NCBI GenBank assembly: GCA_034928535.1
Contig: JAYFOV010000005.1
Span: forward strand, 1 to 64,000
Direction of reading: 5' to 3'
DNA from: CAXXOK01 sp001604115
Lineage (GTDB): Bacteria; Bacillota; Clostridia; Christensenellales; Aristaeellaceae
DNA length: 64,000 nt
Positions 44,220-52,994 of this stretch are shown piece after piece. The notes under the pieces were generated by a model. The model did no database searches. It was not told the origin of the DNA and saw only the letters and a list, made by a program, of their open reading frames with translations. How positions within the stretch are numbered: position 1 is the stretch's first letter; every line of letters begins with the position of its first letter. Position numbers and translations under genes: made by a program.

Positions 44220-44705
44220 ATGGCGGATTTGAAAGAAAAAAAGACCGTTCTGACCAAGGAAGGCTACAAAAAGCTGGAGGCCGAACTGGATCATTACATC
44301 AGCGTGCGCCGCAATGAAATCGCCGACCAAATCGCCATTGCGCGCGGTTTCGGTGATTTGAGTGAAAACGCCGAGTATGACGAAGCAAAAAATGAACAAA
44401 GCCGCATCGAAGCCAAGATTGTCGAGATGGAAAACACGCTGCGCAACTGCATCGTGATCGACGACGACGATGTGACTACTGATCTCGTCGGCGTTGGCAA
44501 TACCGTGAAGGTTCTTAACCAGACGGCCAAAAAAGAGCAGGTGTTTACCATTGTAGGCGCCAACGAAACCAATCCCCGTGAGATGAAAATCTCCAGCGAA
44601 AGCCCCATCGGCGCAATGCTGCTGGGCAAAAAGGTTGGTCAGGTTGTGCCCGTGGAAACGCCCAGTGGCATCATCAAACTGAAGGTGCTGGAGATCACCC
44701 GGTAA
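44220..44705 (+). CDS. greA: Transcription elongation factor GreA
   Basis: A 161-residue GreA: N-terminal coiled coil with the acidic tip sequence GDLSENAEYDEAK and a C-terminal FKBP-like domain (SPIGAMLLGKKVGQ). It stimulates transcript cleavage by stalled RNA polymerase. GGAAGGGG lies upstream of the ATG. Followed by lysS, as in many Firmicutes. Confidence 0.96.
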   Translation: MADLKEKKTVLTKEGYKKLEAELDHYISVRRNEIADQIAIARGFGDLSENAEYDEAKNEQSRIEAKIVEMENTLRNCIVIDDDDVTTDLVGVGNTVKVLNQTAKKEQVFTIVGANETNPREMKISSESPIGAMLLGKKVGQVVPVETPSGIIKLKVLEITR

Positions 44706-44749
44706 CCAGCGTTTTCGCGCAGCCCGGAAAACACGAAAGGATGAAGAGC

Positions 44750-46252
44750 ATGAGCGACCAGCCGCAGAATCCGCAGGCCATCGAATTGACCGCCCAACAG
44801 CTGAGCGAGCAGGAGGGAATCCGTCGCGAAAAGCTCAAACGGCTGGAGGATTCCGGCAATAGCCCCTATGCGATCACCCGGTATGATGTGACCCACCGCA
44901 GCACGGACATTTTGGATCAGTTTGAGTCGCTGGAAGGGCAAACCGTGCGCCTGGCCGGCCGTATGGTCAGCAAGCGCGTTATGGGCAAGGCCAGCTTTGC
45001 GCATATTTTGGATGCCGAAGGCCAGTTGCAGATCTATGTGCGCCGTGATGACCTGGGGGATGAGCCCTATGCCGCCTTCAAAGAATTTGATCTTGGCGAT
45101 ATTTTGGGTGTGGAGGGCGTTGTGTTCCTGACCCAAAAGGGCGAGAAGAGCGTGCATGTACACAGCATGGTTCTGCTTTCCAAAAGCCTGAAGGTGCTGC
45201 CTGAAAAATACCACGGCCTCAAGGATCCCGATTTGCGCTATCGCCAGCGCTATGTGGATATGATCGTGAACCCCGAAGTGAGGGATACCTTCCGCAAGCG
45301 CAGCCGCATCCTGAGCGCTGTGCGCGAGTTTTTGGACAGCCGCGGCTTTATCGAAGTGGATACTCCGGTGCTGCAAACGGTGGAAATCGGCGCGGCGGCA
45401 CGTACTTTCAAAACGCACCACAATGCGCTTGATCTGGACATGTTCCTGCGCATTGAAACAGAGTTGTATCTCAAGCGCCTGATCGTTGGCGGTTTTGATA
45501 AGGTGTATGAGGTAGGCCGCCTGTTCCGTAACGAAGGCATGGACGCGACCCACAACCCAGAGTTTACCAGTGTGGAAACGTATCAGGCCTATGTGGATTA
45601 CAACGAGGTCATGGCTATGGTGGAGCAACTTTACGCTACAGTGGCCGAGAAGGTTTGCGGCAGCACACTGGTGCCATATCAAGGCAATATGATCGAGTTA
45701 AAGGCTCCTTGGAAGCGCATGACCATGGCAGATGCCGTCCAGGAGGCTTGCGGCGTGGATTACGCCACCTGGGCAAATGATGAACAAGCCCGTGCCTGCC
45801 TTGACAAGCTGGAAGTGCACTACGACAAAAACGCAAAGCGTGGCGATTGTTTGGCGGCGCTTTTTGACGAGTATGTGGAAGCCAACCTGATCCAGCCTAC
45901 CTTCATCACCGATTATCCGGTGGACATATCCCCCCTGGCCAAGCGCAAGCCGGAAAACCCGGACTTGACTGAGCGCTTTGAGTTCTTTATCAACGGCCAT
46001 GAGATGGGCAATGCCTTTTCAGAGCTCAACGATCCGATTGACCAACGCAAGCGCTTTGAGGAACAAGTGCGTGTACGCGCCGCAGAGGGTATTCGTGCCG
46101 AAGTGGACGAGGATTTTGTAACAGCGCTGGAGTATGGCCTACCTCCCACAGGCGGGCTTGGCTTTGGCATCGACCGCATGGTCATGCTGTTGACGGACAA
46201 TGCCTCCATCCGCGATGTGCTGCTGTTCCCCACCATGAAGCCGCTGAAATAG
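44750..46252 (+). CDS. lysS: Lysyl-tRNA synthetase, class II
   Basis: A 500-residue class II LysRS. N-terminal OB-fold anticodon domain (VRLAGRMVSKRVMGKASF), then the catalytic core with motif 2 (FRNEGMDATHNPEF) and motif 3 (GLGFGIDRMVMLL). The ATG at 44750 is preferred over 44741 because AAAGG abuts the earlier ATG. Probably cotranscribed with greA. Confidence 0.96.
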   Translation: MSDQPQNPQAIELTAQQLSEQEGIRREKLKRLEDSGNSPYAITRYDVTHRSTDILDQFESLEGQTVRLAGRMVSKRVMGKASFAHILDAEGQLQIYVRRDDLGDEPYAAFKEFDLGDILGVEGVVFLTQKGEKSVHVHSMVLLSKSLKVLPEKYHGLKDPDLRYRQRYVDMIVNPEVRDTFRKRSRILSAVREFLDSRGFIEVDTPVLQTVEIGAAARTFKTHHNALDLDMFLRIETELYLKRLIVGGFDKVYEVGRLFRNEGMDATHNPEFTSVETYQAYVDYNEVMAMVEQLYATVAEKVCGSTLVPYQGNMIELKAPWKRMTMADAVQEACGVDYATWANDEQARACLDKLEVHYDKNAKRGDCLAALFDEYVEANLIQPTFITDYPVDISPLAKRKPENPDLTERFEFFINGHEMGNAFSELNDPIDQRKRFEEQVRVRAAEGIRAEVDEDFVTALEYGLPPTGGLGFGIDRMVMLLTDNASIRDVLLFPTMKPLK

Positions 46253-46262
46253 CATCAACGAC

Positions 46263-46289
46263 AAAGCCGCGCGTACGCCGCGCGGCTTT
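46263..46289 (+). terminator. Terminator after lysS
   Basis: AAAGCCGCGCG (46263-46273) pairs perfectly with 46279-46289 around a five-base loop; modest T content follows. Confidence 0.75.
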
Positions 46290-46309
46290 GCGTCTTGGGA
46301 GTGTATCAT

Positions 46310-46963
46310 ATGAGCATCAAATTACCCATAACGACCCGCAAAATCCAAAATCACTTCCAATACCACTTTTGGAAGTATCTGCTGTTGATTGCTCTAGCTT
46401 TTTTTGGCTGGAACCTGATCTATACTACCACGCGCTATCGGCCGCCCGAAAGCGCTAAAATCGAGTTTATCGCTGAAGGTTACTCTGTCAGTGATGACGC
46501 GCTGCAGGCATTGGCCGATCAGATCCATGCCACCGTGATGCCGGAGATGGAAGAGGTCACCGCAACCATCGTTACCTTTGACGATATGTACGGGGATATG
46601 CAGCTGGTCGTATGGGTCAGCGCCGCCCAAGGGGACGTGTATCTGATCAATCGCGAACGCTTCCTGAGCATGGCAGCAAGCGATGGCACGCTGGATCTGA
46701 CCCCATACGTGCAAAGCGGTGCTTTGGATGTGAGCGGGCTTGACTTGTCCGGCGGATGGGTCACGGCGGCCGGGAGCACCACCAGCAAGCTCATGGGGAT
46801 CCCGGCTGACGCTTTGACTGGGCTGCAACCCTACGGCATTGCGACGGAAAACAACGTGCTATGCCTGTTAGCCAACGGCGGCAATGATGCCTATGCGGTC
46901 AAGTTTCTCAATTACCTGCTCACCCACATGCAGGCGGGCAGCCCCGAAATGCCTGCCGCATAA
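46310..46963 (+). CDS. Single-pass membrane protein of unknown function
   Basis: A 217-residue protein with a cytosolic basic N-terminus, one membrane helix (about residues 23-40, YLLLIALAFFGWNLI) and an outside domain. I recognise no family. The outside part is acidic and looks folded. GGGAG lies before the ATG. It is flanked by hairpins on both sides (46263-46289 and 46981-47013), so it is a single-gene unit. Confidence 0.75.
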   Translation: MSIKLPITTRKIQNHFQYHFWKYLLLIALAFFGWNLIYTTTRYRPPESAKIEFIAEGYSVSDDALQALADQIHATVMPEMEEVTATIVTFDDMYGDMQLVVWVSAAQGDVYLINRERFLSMAASDGTLDLTPYVQSGALDVSGLDLSGGWVTAAGSTTSKLMGIPADALTGLQPYGIATENNVLCLLANGGNDAYAVKFLNYLLTHMQAGSPEMPAA

Positions 46964-46980
46964 GGTAGTGCTGCTTCTCG

Positions 46981-47013
46981 AATGGCGGGAGCGCAGTGAT
47001 GCGTCCCGCCATT
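46981..47013 (+). terminator. Hairpin after the membrane protein gene
   Basis: AATGGCGGGA (46981-46990) pairs perfectly with 47004-47013. No T run follows, so its action as a terminator is uncertain. Confidence 0.5.
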
Positions 47014-47042
47014 GACATCCATCCACAGCTGGAGGTGCCAAA

Positions 47043-47513
47043 ATGCATGTCATACCTTATGACCAGCACTACTTGTCTGCGATGGCTTCGTTGTTTTATG
47101 CCACCGTGCACACTATCAACCGCCGCGACTACACCCCTGAACAGCTGCAAGCCTGGGCAAATGGCACACCAGACCTGAACGCCTGGCATGCATCCTTTGT
47201 GGCCAACCATACGCTGCTGGCACTGCACGATGATACCTTGGTGGGTTTTGGGGATATGCAGCCAGACGGCTATCTGAATCGATTGTATGTGCATCATGCT
47301 TACCAGGGGCAAGGCATCGCTACAGCTCTGTGTGATGCGTTGGAATCCGCTTCCCCGCACCATGTGATCAGTGTGCATGCATCCGTCACCGCCAAAGCTT
47401 TCTTTGAGCATCGAGGCTACTGCGTGCTGCAGGAGCAGCAGGTGCAACGCGGTGGCATCACCTTGACGAACTTCCGCATGGCAAAGCGGCGCGGCCAAGC
47501 ACAAGGCAAATGA
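47043..47513 (+). CDS. GNAT-family acetyltransferase
   Basis: A 156-residue GNAT protein. The acetyl-CoA-binding segment LYVHHAYQGQGIATALCDAL and the late HASVTAKAFFEHRGY motif are typical. The acceptor is unknown. AGGTGCC lies before the ATG. Its last codons form one arm of a long hairpin with the region before htrA. Confidence 0.88.
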   Translation: MHVIPYDQHYLSAMASLFYATVHTINRRDYTPEQLQAWANGTPDLNAWHASFVANHTLLALHDDTLVGFGDMQPDGYLNRLYVHHAYQGQGIATALCDALESASPHHVISVHASVTAKAFFEHRGYCVLQEQQVQRGGITLTNFRMAKRRGQAQGK

Positions 47514-47554
47514 AAAACGCGGGGAAATCCCCGCGTTTTTCATTTGCCCTGTGC
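47499..47554. terminator. Long bidirectional terminator hairpin
   Basis: Arms 47499-47525 and 47528-47554 pair over 27 positions with one mismatch (504/549). The core GAAAAACGCGGGGA/TCCCCGCGTTTTTC gives an A run and T run for both strands. The left arm includes the end of the acetyltransferase gene; htrA converges on the other side. Confidence 0.85.
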
Positions 47555-47569
47555 CTGGCACAACGATCC

Positions 47570-48847
47570 TTATTGCTTCACGTTGTCCAGAATCGCCAGT
47601 TCCACCTTCAGATCCTGATAGCTGCCGTCTTTGATATCGTCCATGGTCTGCGCATCCGCAAGCCCTTCGGAGCGATAAATCTTCACGGACACTTCATCGC
47701 CTGCATTCTTGGATTGGAGCACTTCCACCAACTGCGAGGTGGTGGTAATCACGCTGCCATCGGCTTCCACGATGATATCCCCCACCAAGAGGCCGGCCTT
47801 ATCCGCCGGGGACCCATCCTCAATGCCCGTTACATAGGCCCCTTTGGGCAGCACGCCCTGTTGCACCGGGGCAGCAAAATAGTCGCTGGCGTTGGCAACC
47901 GTGACCCCGATGCGGGGTTTGGCTGCGCCGATGCTGCCGCTGCTGCTTTGTGTGCCGGATTCATCGCCGGACACCTTGCCGCTGAGCACATCACTGATCA
48001 AAGGCTTGGCCGCATTGATCGGGATCGCCATCCCGATCCCTTCCACGCTGGCGCTGGAATAGTAGCTGCCTGTATACTTCATGCTAGGCACGCCAATCAG
48101 TTCGCCCGCGACGTTGAACATTCCGCCGCCGCTGTTGCCGGAGTTGATGGCTGCATCGGTTTGGATCATATAGTTCTTCAGATCCTGCCGCCTGCCATAA
48201 ATATCGTAATTCTCGCTGGTGATTTCGCGGTTCAGTGCAGAAATCACGCCAACGGTGGTTGTGCCTGTAAAGGAAAGCGGGTTGCCAATGCAAATGGCCC
48301 AGTCCCCAACGTTCAGGACATCACTATCGCCAAGGGTCACCGGTGCAATGTCCAGCTTATCCACTTTGAGCACGGCCAAATCCATGTTTTCATCCGACCC
48401 GGCCAGTGTTGCGGTGTAAGTTTTATCACCGGAAGTGATTTCCAGCGAGGTTGCGCCATCCACTACGTGGAAGTTGGTAAGCACATAGCCATCGGCGATC
48501 ACCACGCCGCTGCCGCTGCTCTGCAGCACTTCACGGCTGCTGGCACCATTGTCATTGCCTTTGCCGCTGCCGGGGTTGGCGTCACCAAAGCCGAAGCCAA
48601 AGCCGTAGTAGCTGTTGCGGTTCATGGCGCTGGTGTAGTTATTTACACCCACAACGCTGTCCTTGACCTTCGTTACCGCTTCGGTGAAGGGGCTGGTAAC
48701 GACTGTTGCATTTTCCGATACCTGCACCGTTTCTGCCGTTGCGTTTGCGCTGAGCTGGCTGTATGTTACGACGCTGCCGACCACCAGCAGCAAGGCCAGG
48801 GCAATCGCCACGTACGAATAAATGCCTTTCTTGGTAGTAGTCATCAT
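47570..48847 (-). CDS. HtrA/DegP-type membrane serine protease with PDZ domain
   Basis: A 425-residue S1C protease. One N-terminal membrane helix (about 10-30), a Gly/Asn-rich linker, a trypsin-like domain with His in TNFHVVDG, Asp in NMDLAVLKV and Ser in NSGNSGGGMF, and one PDZ domain (ITGI-like EDGSPADKAGLLVGDIIVEA). It degrades misfolded exported proteins. GGAGT precedes the ATG at 48847. Confidence 0.94.
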   Translation of the reverse strand: MMTTTKKGIYSYVAIALALLLVVGSVVTYSQLSANATAETVQVSENATVVTSPFTEAVTKVKDSVVGVNNYTSAMNRNSYYGFGFGFGDANPGSGKGNDNGASSREVLQSSGSGVVIADGYVLTNFHVVDGATSLEITSGDKTYTATLAGSDENMDLAVLKVDKLDIAPVTLGDSDVLNVGDWAICIGNPLSFTGTTTVGVISALNREITSENYDIYGRRQDLKNYMIQTDAAINSGNSGGGMFNVAGELIGVPSMKYTGSYYSSASVEGIGMAIPINAAKPLISDVLSGKVSGDESGTQSSSGSIGAAKPRIGVTVANASDYFAAPVQQGVLPKGAYVTGIEDGSPADKAGLLVGDIIVEADGSVITTTSQLVEVLQSKNAGDEVSVKIYRSEGLADAQTMDDIKDGSYQDLKVELAILDNVKQ

Positions 48848-49195
48848 GGGTCACTCCTTTGATGTAATCTGTATCTTGTCAGTGTCAGGGTCTTTTCTGA
48901 CTACGTTATGATGGTATCACACAATTTTGACTACACCGTGAACGACTCATGAAGAAAATGGATCATTTATCGACATCGCGCAAATACACCCTCCTTTGCC
49001 CCCATGAGAATGCCTGCGGCCATCCGGTGGAGGTTTGCATGCAAACGCCCCGACCGATGCCACAGGCAAAGGAAAGCCCCTTCCGGCGCAATTGGCCGGT
49101 CGGCATATTCTGATGGGAACCACACAAGGCATAAAGCGAGGGGATCGTGCATACTTCGCACGGGGTATTTATGCGGTATACCCACTCGGCTCAGG
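48848..49195. other. Gap upstream of htrA with direct repeats
   Basis: No gene is visible in these 348 bases. TTTTCTGACTAC (48893-48904) and TTTTGACTAC (48925-48934) share TGACTAC exactly 30 bases apart, near where the htrA promoter must lie. Confidence 0.5.
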
Positions 49196-50584
49196 TCACG
49201 CTTCCGTGGCTGGGGGCTCTGCAGCAATGGCTTCATGCTCCGCCGCAAACACCGCCATAGCACACTCCAGACGCTTCCGCTCCATCTGGCACTCCAGGTC
49301 ATAGGGCTGGCCGATATCGCCATTGAAAGCGTGCGCATTGGCTGCACAGCCGCCGCTGCAGTAAAAGCGTGCCCAACAGTCACGGCATTTTTCTTTGGTG
49401 AGCACATGATTTTGCTTGAAACGTGTTTGCATGGCGGTATCAAAGCTGCCATCCAGCACCGAGCCCATGCGCATGCCCTCGCGTCCCACAAATTGATGGC
49501 AGGGGTAAATGTCGCCTTCTGGCGTCACTGCTACGTATTCATTGCCTGCGCCACAACCTGTCAGCCGCTTTTTCAGACATGGCCCGCCGGTAAGATCGAC
49601 CATGAAGTGGAAAAAACTGAACCAGCGACCATCCGCCCGGCGCTTGAGGTACTCCTTGCCCAGTTGCTCATATTCAGCAAACACGGTAGGCAGGTCGGCT
49701 TCCCGAATGGCGTAAGGCTTGTCCGCTGTGGTAACGACGGGCTCAATGGACAGCTGCTCAAAGCCTTCATCCGCCAAATGCAGCACATCCTTGCCAAAGT
49801 CAAGGTTATGGCCGGTAAAGGTGCCGCGCAAATAGTACTGCTTTTGCCCGCGCTTGTGCACAAAGCGTTTGGCCTTGTCGATGATCATGTCATAGCTGCC
49901 TTTGCCGTTGGGCGTGGGGCGCATGCGGTCATGCACTTCCGGCCTGCCATCGATCGATATCACAACGTTCTCCATCTCCTGATTCAGGAAATCCATGACT
50001 TCGTCCGTCATGGCGACCGCATTGGTCGTGATGGTGAACTTGAAATGCTTATGGTGTTGCGCTTCCAAGGTACGCCCATAGGCAACCAACTCCTTGACCA
50101 CTGGAAAGTTCATGAGCGGTTCACCGCCAAAAAAATCCACTTCAAGATTATAGCGATTCCCGCTTTTGGCCACCAGCCAATCCAAAGCGCTTTTCCCGGT
50201 CTCCACGCTGAGCATGCAGCGGTTGCGCAGATGATACTCTCCTGCATCGGCAAAACAGTACTGACAGCGAAGATTACAGTCGTGGGCTGCGTGCAGGCAC
50301 ATTGCCTTGACCACGCCGGTATCCAAGGTGTCTACGCCGGAGTAATCGTCCGGCGTGTCCAAATAACCAATACGAATAAGCTCGCGCAGCTCTGCCACCA
50401 CCTCGGCTGCCTCTGCTCCGGAATAGTGCTGGCTGAGGCGGTCGACGATGGATGCATCATCCGCCGCCGGATCTTCCTGCAATAGCGTCAGCGCGTCAAA
50501 AGCCAGCTGATCCAGTGCGTGAACTGCCCCGCTGCCCACATCCAAAGCCATGGGCATATCCAGCGCCTGAAAGAGATGAATCAT
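49196..50584 (-). CDS. scfB: SCIFF peptide maturase, radical SAM/SPASM
   Basis: A 462-residue radical SAM enzyme of the six-cysteine SCIFF maturase family. Radical SAM motif CNLRCQYC (about 103-110), then SPASM-type cysteines (GCGAGNEYVAVTPEGDIYPC and CRDCWARFYCSGGC) for auxiliary clusters. It forms thioether links from cysteines of the SCIFF peptide. The precursor is encoded 272 bases upstream on the same strand. The symbol follows common usage for such pairs. Confidence 0.92.
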   Translation of the reverse strand: MIHLFQALDMPMALDVGSGAVHALDQLAFDALTLLQEDPAADDASIVDRLSQHYSGAEAAEVVAELRELIRIGYLDTPDDYSGVDTLDTGVVKAMCLHAAHDCNLRCQYCFADAGEYHLRNRCMLSVETGKSALDWLVAKSGNRYNLEVDFFGGEPLMNFPVVKELVAYGRTLEAQHHKHFKFTITTNAVAMTDEVMDFLNQEMENVVISIDGRPEVHDRMRPTPNGKGSYDMIIDKAKRFVHKRGQKQYYLRGTFTGHNLDFGKDVLHLADEGFEQLSIEPVVTTADKPYAIREADLPTVFAEYEQLGKEYLKRRADGRWFSFFHFMVDLTGGPCLKKRLTGCGAGNEYVAVTPEGDIYPCHQFVGREGMRMGSVLDGSFDTAMQTRFKQNHVLTKEKCRDCWARFYCSGGCAANAHAFNGDIGQPYDLECQMERKRLECAMAVFAAEHEAIAAEPPATEA

Positions 50585-50856
50585 CCTGGGTACTCCTCCT
50601 CATCATGTTGGCAAAGCATGCCATCAATCCGCCCTACATAATCAGTAGCGGCTATATAGGCATGCCTGCCTTGTTGCAACGGCACAGCCATTCCCGCTTG
50701 GCTCATGCAAAGCATGCGTGCGGGTTGCTGTGTAGTGACAGCCATTTTCGCCAGCCCGGCAACATACCAAAAAGCCCCTCTTGCACACCGTTGCGCTTGG
50801 CAAGCCATGCGCACTTGGCAGCAACAGGAGCTAAGGGTTTCACCCTCGCAGGTGCC
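50585..50856. other. Gap between SCIFF gene and maturase gene
   Basis: No gene was recognised. Overlapping short minus-strand frames here lack ribosome binding sites. The gap is wider than is usual for this gene pair. Confidence 0.45.
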
Positions 50857-51048
50857 TCACTTGACGGCGCGGTTGGTGCGGCCTTCACGGCCTGCAATGA
50901 TCTGCTGATCACGGCTCTGGCAGCTCTGGTTGGCAACTGTGCAGCTGGTCTTGCAAGCGCTCTGGCAGGAGCTTTGGCACTCACCGCAACCGCCATGGGC
51001 GAGCGACTGGCGCAGGCAGGGCGCAGCGATGGTCTTGAAATGCTTCAT
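50857..51048 (-). CDS. scfA: SCIFF ranthipeptide precursor, extended variant
   Basis: A 63-residue peptide with the SCIFF hallmark GGCGECQSSCQSACKTSC and TVANQSC, giving the six conserved cysteines at 21, 24, 28, 32, 36 and 43. It has an additional Cys11 in the leader and a 20-residue tail after the last cysteine, where typical SCIFF peptides (about 45 residues) stop. GGAGGG seven bases before the ATG and a good promoter support it. Modified by the downstream maturase. Confidence 0.93.
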   Translation of the reverse strand: MKHFKTIAAPCLRQSLAHGGCGECQSSCQSACKTSCTVANQSCQSRDQQIIAGREGRTNRAVK

Positions 51049-51084
51049 ATTAATCCCTCCACAATCGTTGAAAACTCGTACCCT

Positions 51085-51113
51085 ATTATACAACAACTCA
51101 TCCTGCAATACAA
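51085..51113 (-). promoter_or_regulatory. Promoter of the SCIFF gene
   Basis: Minus strand TTGTAT (51108-51113), 17 bases, TATAAT (51085-51090), 37 bases before the start. Confidence 0.8.
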
Positions 51114-51150
51114 TGCCGGATGCGAAGTTTCGTTTCTGACGGCGACAGAA

Positions 51151-51179
51151 ACCCCCTGCGGGAGCATCCCACAGGGGGT
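51151..51179 (-). terminator. Terminator of yajC
   Basis: ACCCCCTG (51151-51158) pairs with CAGGGGGT (51172-51179), with inner GGGA/TCCC pairing; on the minus strand it is followed by TTTCTGT. Confidence 0.75.
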
Positions 51180-51196
51180 AACACTGCCTGTGCAGG

Positions 51197-51577
51197 TTAG
51201 TTGAGCACCTCGGTATCGTTTTCCACGGGAGCATCTTCCACCTGACGGATCGCCCAACGAGCCATGATCAGCTTGACATTGTCTTTGCCGACGTTCAGTT
51301 CGATGGTATCGTCCTTGATGGCGGTGATGGTGCCATAGATGCCGCCGATGGTGCTGATACGATCGCCTACCTTGATGGCGGCGAGCATGTCTTTGACCTT
51401 CTTATCCTTTTTGCGCTGCGGACGGATGAGCAGGAAGTAGAACACCGCAAACATGAGCACCATAGGGAGAACCAGGGTGATAATGCCGCCATCCTGTGCA
51501 AGTGCATCAGTCCCGGCAGCGCCGGTGGCAGCAGCTGCATCGGTCAAGCCGAGCAGCGTTTGTGCGAGAATCGTCAT
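51197..51577 (-). CDS. yajC: Preprotein translocase subunit YajC
   Basis: A 126-residue YajC: one membrane helix (about 32-50, IITLVLPMVLMFAVFYFLL), then the family signature IRPQRKKDKKVKDML and GDRISTIGGIYGTI. It assists the Sec translocon. It has its own promoter and terminator here, apart from secDF. Confidence 0.95.
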   Translation of the reverse strand: MTILAQTLLGLTDAAAATGAAGTDALAQDGGIITLVLPMVLMFAVFYFLLIRPQRKKDKKVKDMLAAIKVGDRISTIGGIYGTITAIKDDTIELNVGKDNVKLIMARWAIRQVEDAPVENDTEVLN

Positions 51578-51618
51578 TGTAATGAGCCCCTTTCCAAAAT
51601 CGACTGTCTCATCTTTGG

Positions 51619-51647
51619 ATTATACCAAAGCAGCACGCAATTGACAA
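51619..51647 (-). promoter_or_regulatory. Promoter of yajC
   Basis: Minus strand TTGTCA (51642-51647), 17 bases, TATAAT (51619-51624). Confidence 0.8.
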
Positions 51648-51728
51648 GCCTTTCTTCCTTGCCGCCGTAAAAATGGCGGAGCCTTTGAACAGCGTATACC
51701 GACCCCGTACACCGGCAGGCGATTCTGG

Positions 51729-51734
51729 TATAAT
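51729..51734 (+). promoter_or_regulatory. Extended -10 element before the alpha/beta hydrolase
   Basis: TGGTATAAT at 51726-51734 is an extended -10; no good -35 hexamer is seen. It lies 31 bases before the start codon. Confidence 0.5.
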
Positions 51735-51764
51735 GGCGGAGACGATTAGGAAGGAGGATAGCCG

Positions 51765-52520
51765 ATGGATATTCAACTAAGCTATGTGGAACAAGGGTTA
51801 GGATACCCGCTGCTTTTGCTGCATGGAAACGGAGAGAGCAGCGCTTTGTTCCAGACACATATGGCCAGATTTGCTGCAATGAGGCATGTTATCGCCGTAG
51901 ATACACGCGGTCACGGTCGCAGCCACCGCGGCACCACGCCCTTCACTTTGGAGCAGTTTGCGGAGGACTTGCATGCTTTCATGATGCTTCACAACATCCC
52001 CTGTGCCGATATCCTTGGCTTTTCAGATGGCGGGAACATCGCCATGCTGTTTGCGCTGCGGTATCCTGCATGCGTACGAGGGCTGATCCTGGTCGGCGCC
52101 AACACTTATCCAACCGGCATGCATACTGGGGCATGGCTCGCCATCTTGAGCTTATGGTGTCTGTTCGGTTTTCTGGCGCCTTTTGCTGCCCATATGCAAA
52201 GAAAAAGGGAGCTTTATGGTCTGATGGCTCATCAGCCGCACATCTCCTTCACAGCGTTGGCAACCATTCAGGCGCCCACGCTGGTACTGGCCGGCACACA
52301 TGACCTGATTCGAACGTCGCACACGCGCAAAATTGCCGCCGCATTCCCCCACAGCACGCTTCGCCTGATTCCCGGCGGACATATGCTGGTTACTGAACAG
52401 CCTGAAGCATTTGCCACCTCCGTGGCAAATTTCTTGAAAACGCTGGATGGCCCATTCCATGCATCCACATTGCCTGAAATGCCCCCCTCGCAATCAAAAG
52501 TTGAAAAAACCGCCGCATAA
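51765..52520 (+). CDS. Alpha/beta hydrolase
   Basis: A 251-residue alpha/beta hydrolase. Oxyanion HGNGES, nucleophile Ser in GFSDGG (about residue 87), acid Asp in GTHDLI and His in PGGHML. The substrate is unknown; serine esterases and lactonases look alike. GGAGG precedes the ATG. Its end overlaps the tRNA terminator on the other strand. Confidence 0.88.
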   Translation: MDIQLSYVEQGLGYPLLLLHGNGESSALFQTHMARFAAMRHVIAVDTRGHGRSHRGTTPFTLEQFAEDLHAFMMLHNIPCADILGFSDGGNIAMLFALRYPACVRGLILVGANTYPTGMHTGAWLAILSLWCLFGFLAPFAAHMQRKRELYGLMAHQPHISFTALATIQAPTLVLAGTHDLIRTSHTRKIAAAFPHSTLRLIPGGHMLVTEQPEAFATSVANFLKTLDGPFHASTLPEMPPSQSKVEKTAA

Positions 52521-52530
52521 CGCGACGGTT
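52508..52530 (-). terminator. Terminator of the tRNA operon
   Basis: On the minus strand AACCGTCGC pairs with GCGGCGGTT around GTTAT, followed by a run of T (complement of 52504-52509). It overlaps the hydrolase stop codon. Confidence 0.75.
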
Positions 52531-52552
52531 CTAACCTTGAGCTGAATCAAGC

Positions 52553-52626
52553 TGGCTGGGGTAGCAGGATTTGAACCTACGATGCGGGAGTCAAAGTCCC
52601 GTGCCTTACCGCTTGGCGATACCCCA
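52553..52626 (-). tRNA. tRNA-Gln (anticodon TTG)
   Basis: Read on the minus strand: 7-base acceptor TGGGGTA/TACCCCA, anticodon stem CGGGA/TCCCG with loop CTTTGAC, T arm GTAGG-TTCAAAT-CCTGC, discriminator G and encoded CCA. Third gene of a three-tRNA unit. Confidence 0.95.
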
Positions 52627-52639
52627 AGGTCAAGAAAAA

Positions 52640-52715
52640 TGGGGTGAGTAGTGGGGCTCGAACCCACGACTTCCAGAGCCACAATCTGGCGCTCTACCAC
52701 TGAACTATACCCACC
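52640..52715 (-). tRNA. tRNA-His (anticodon GTG)
   Basis: Acceptor GTGGGTA/TACTCAC, the extra G at position -1 opposite C73 that marks histidine tRNAs, anticodon loop TTGTGGC in stem CCAGA/TCTGG, T loop TTCGAGC and encoded CCA. Confidence 0.95.
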
Positions 52716-52722
52716 ATGTCCT

Positions 52723-52799
<77 letters not shown>

Positions 52800-52853
52800 A
52801 GGTGTCTGCATCGCCTTTGGGCGCTCTCGCGGGCAAACCGCTGACGATTAGGA

Positions 52854-52882
52854 ATTTTACCATAACCCATGTCGCCTGTCAA
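52854..52882 (-). promoter_or_regulatory. Promoter of the tRNA operon
   Basis: Minus strand TTGACA (52877-52882), 17 bases, TAAAAT (52854-52859), 55 bases before tRNA-Arg. Confidence 0.85.
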
Positions 52883-52935
52883 CCCTCATAATGCGTATGA
52901 GATAAAATTTCCTTGCGTTTTCTGCATTGAAGCTC

Positions 52936-52964
52936 TTTTCACAAGTAAAAGAACAGTGTAAAAT
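52936..52964 (+). promoter_or_regulatory. Possible promoter of the flavodiiron gene
   Basis: TTTTCA (52936-52941), 17 bases, TAAAAT (52959-52964), 30 bases before the start codon. Confidence 0.5.
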
Positions 52965-52994
52965 AGGATGGACGCAAATCAAGGAGGATCATGT

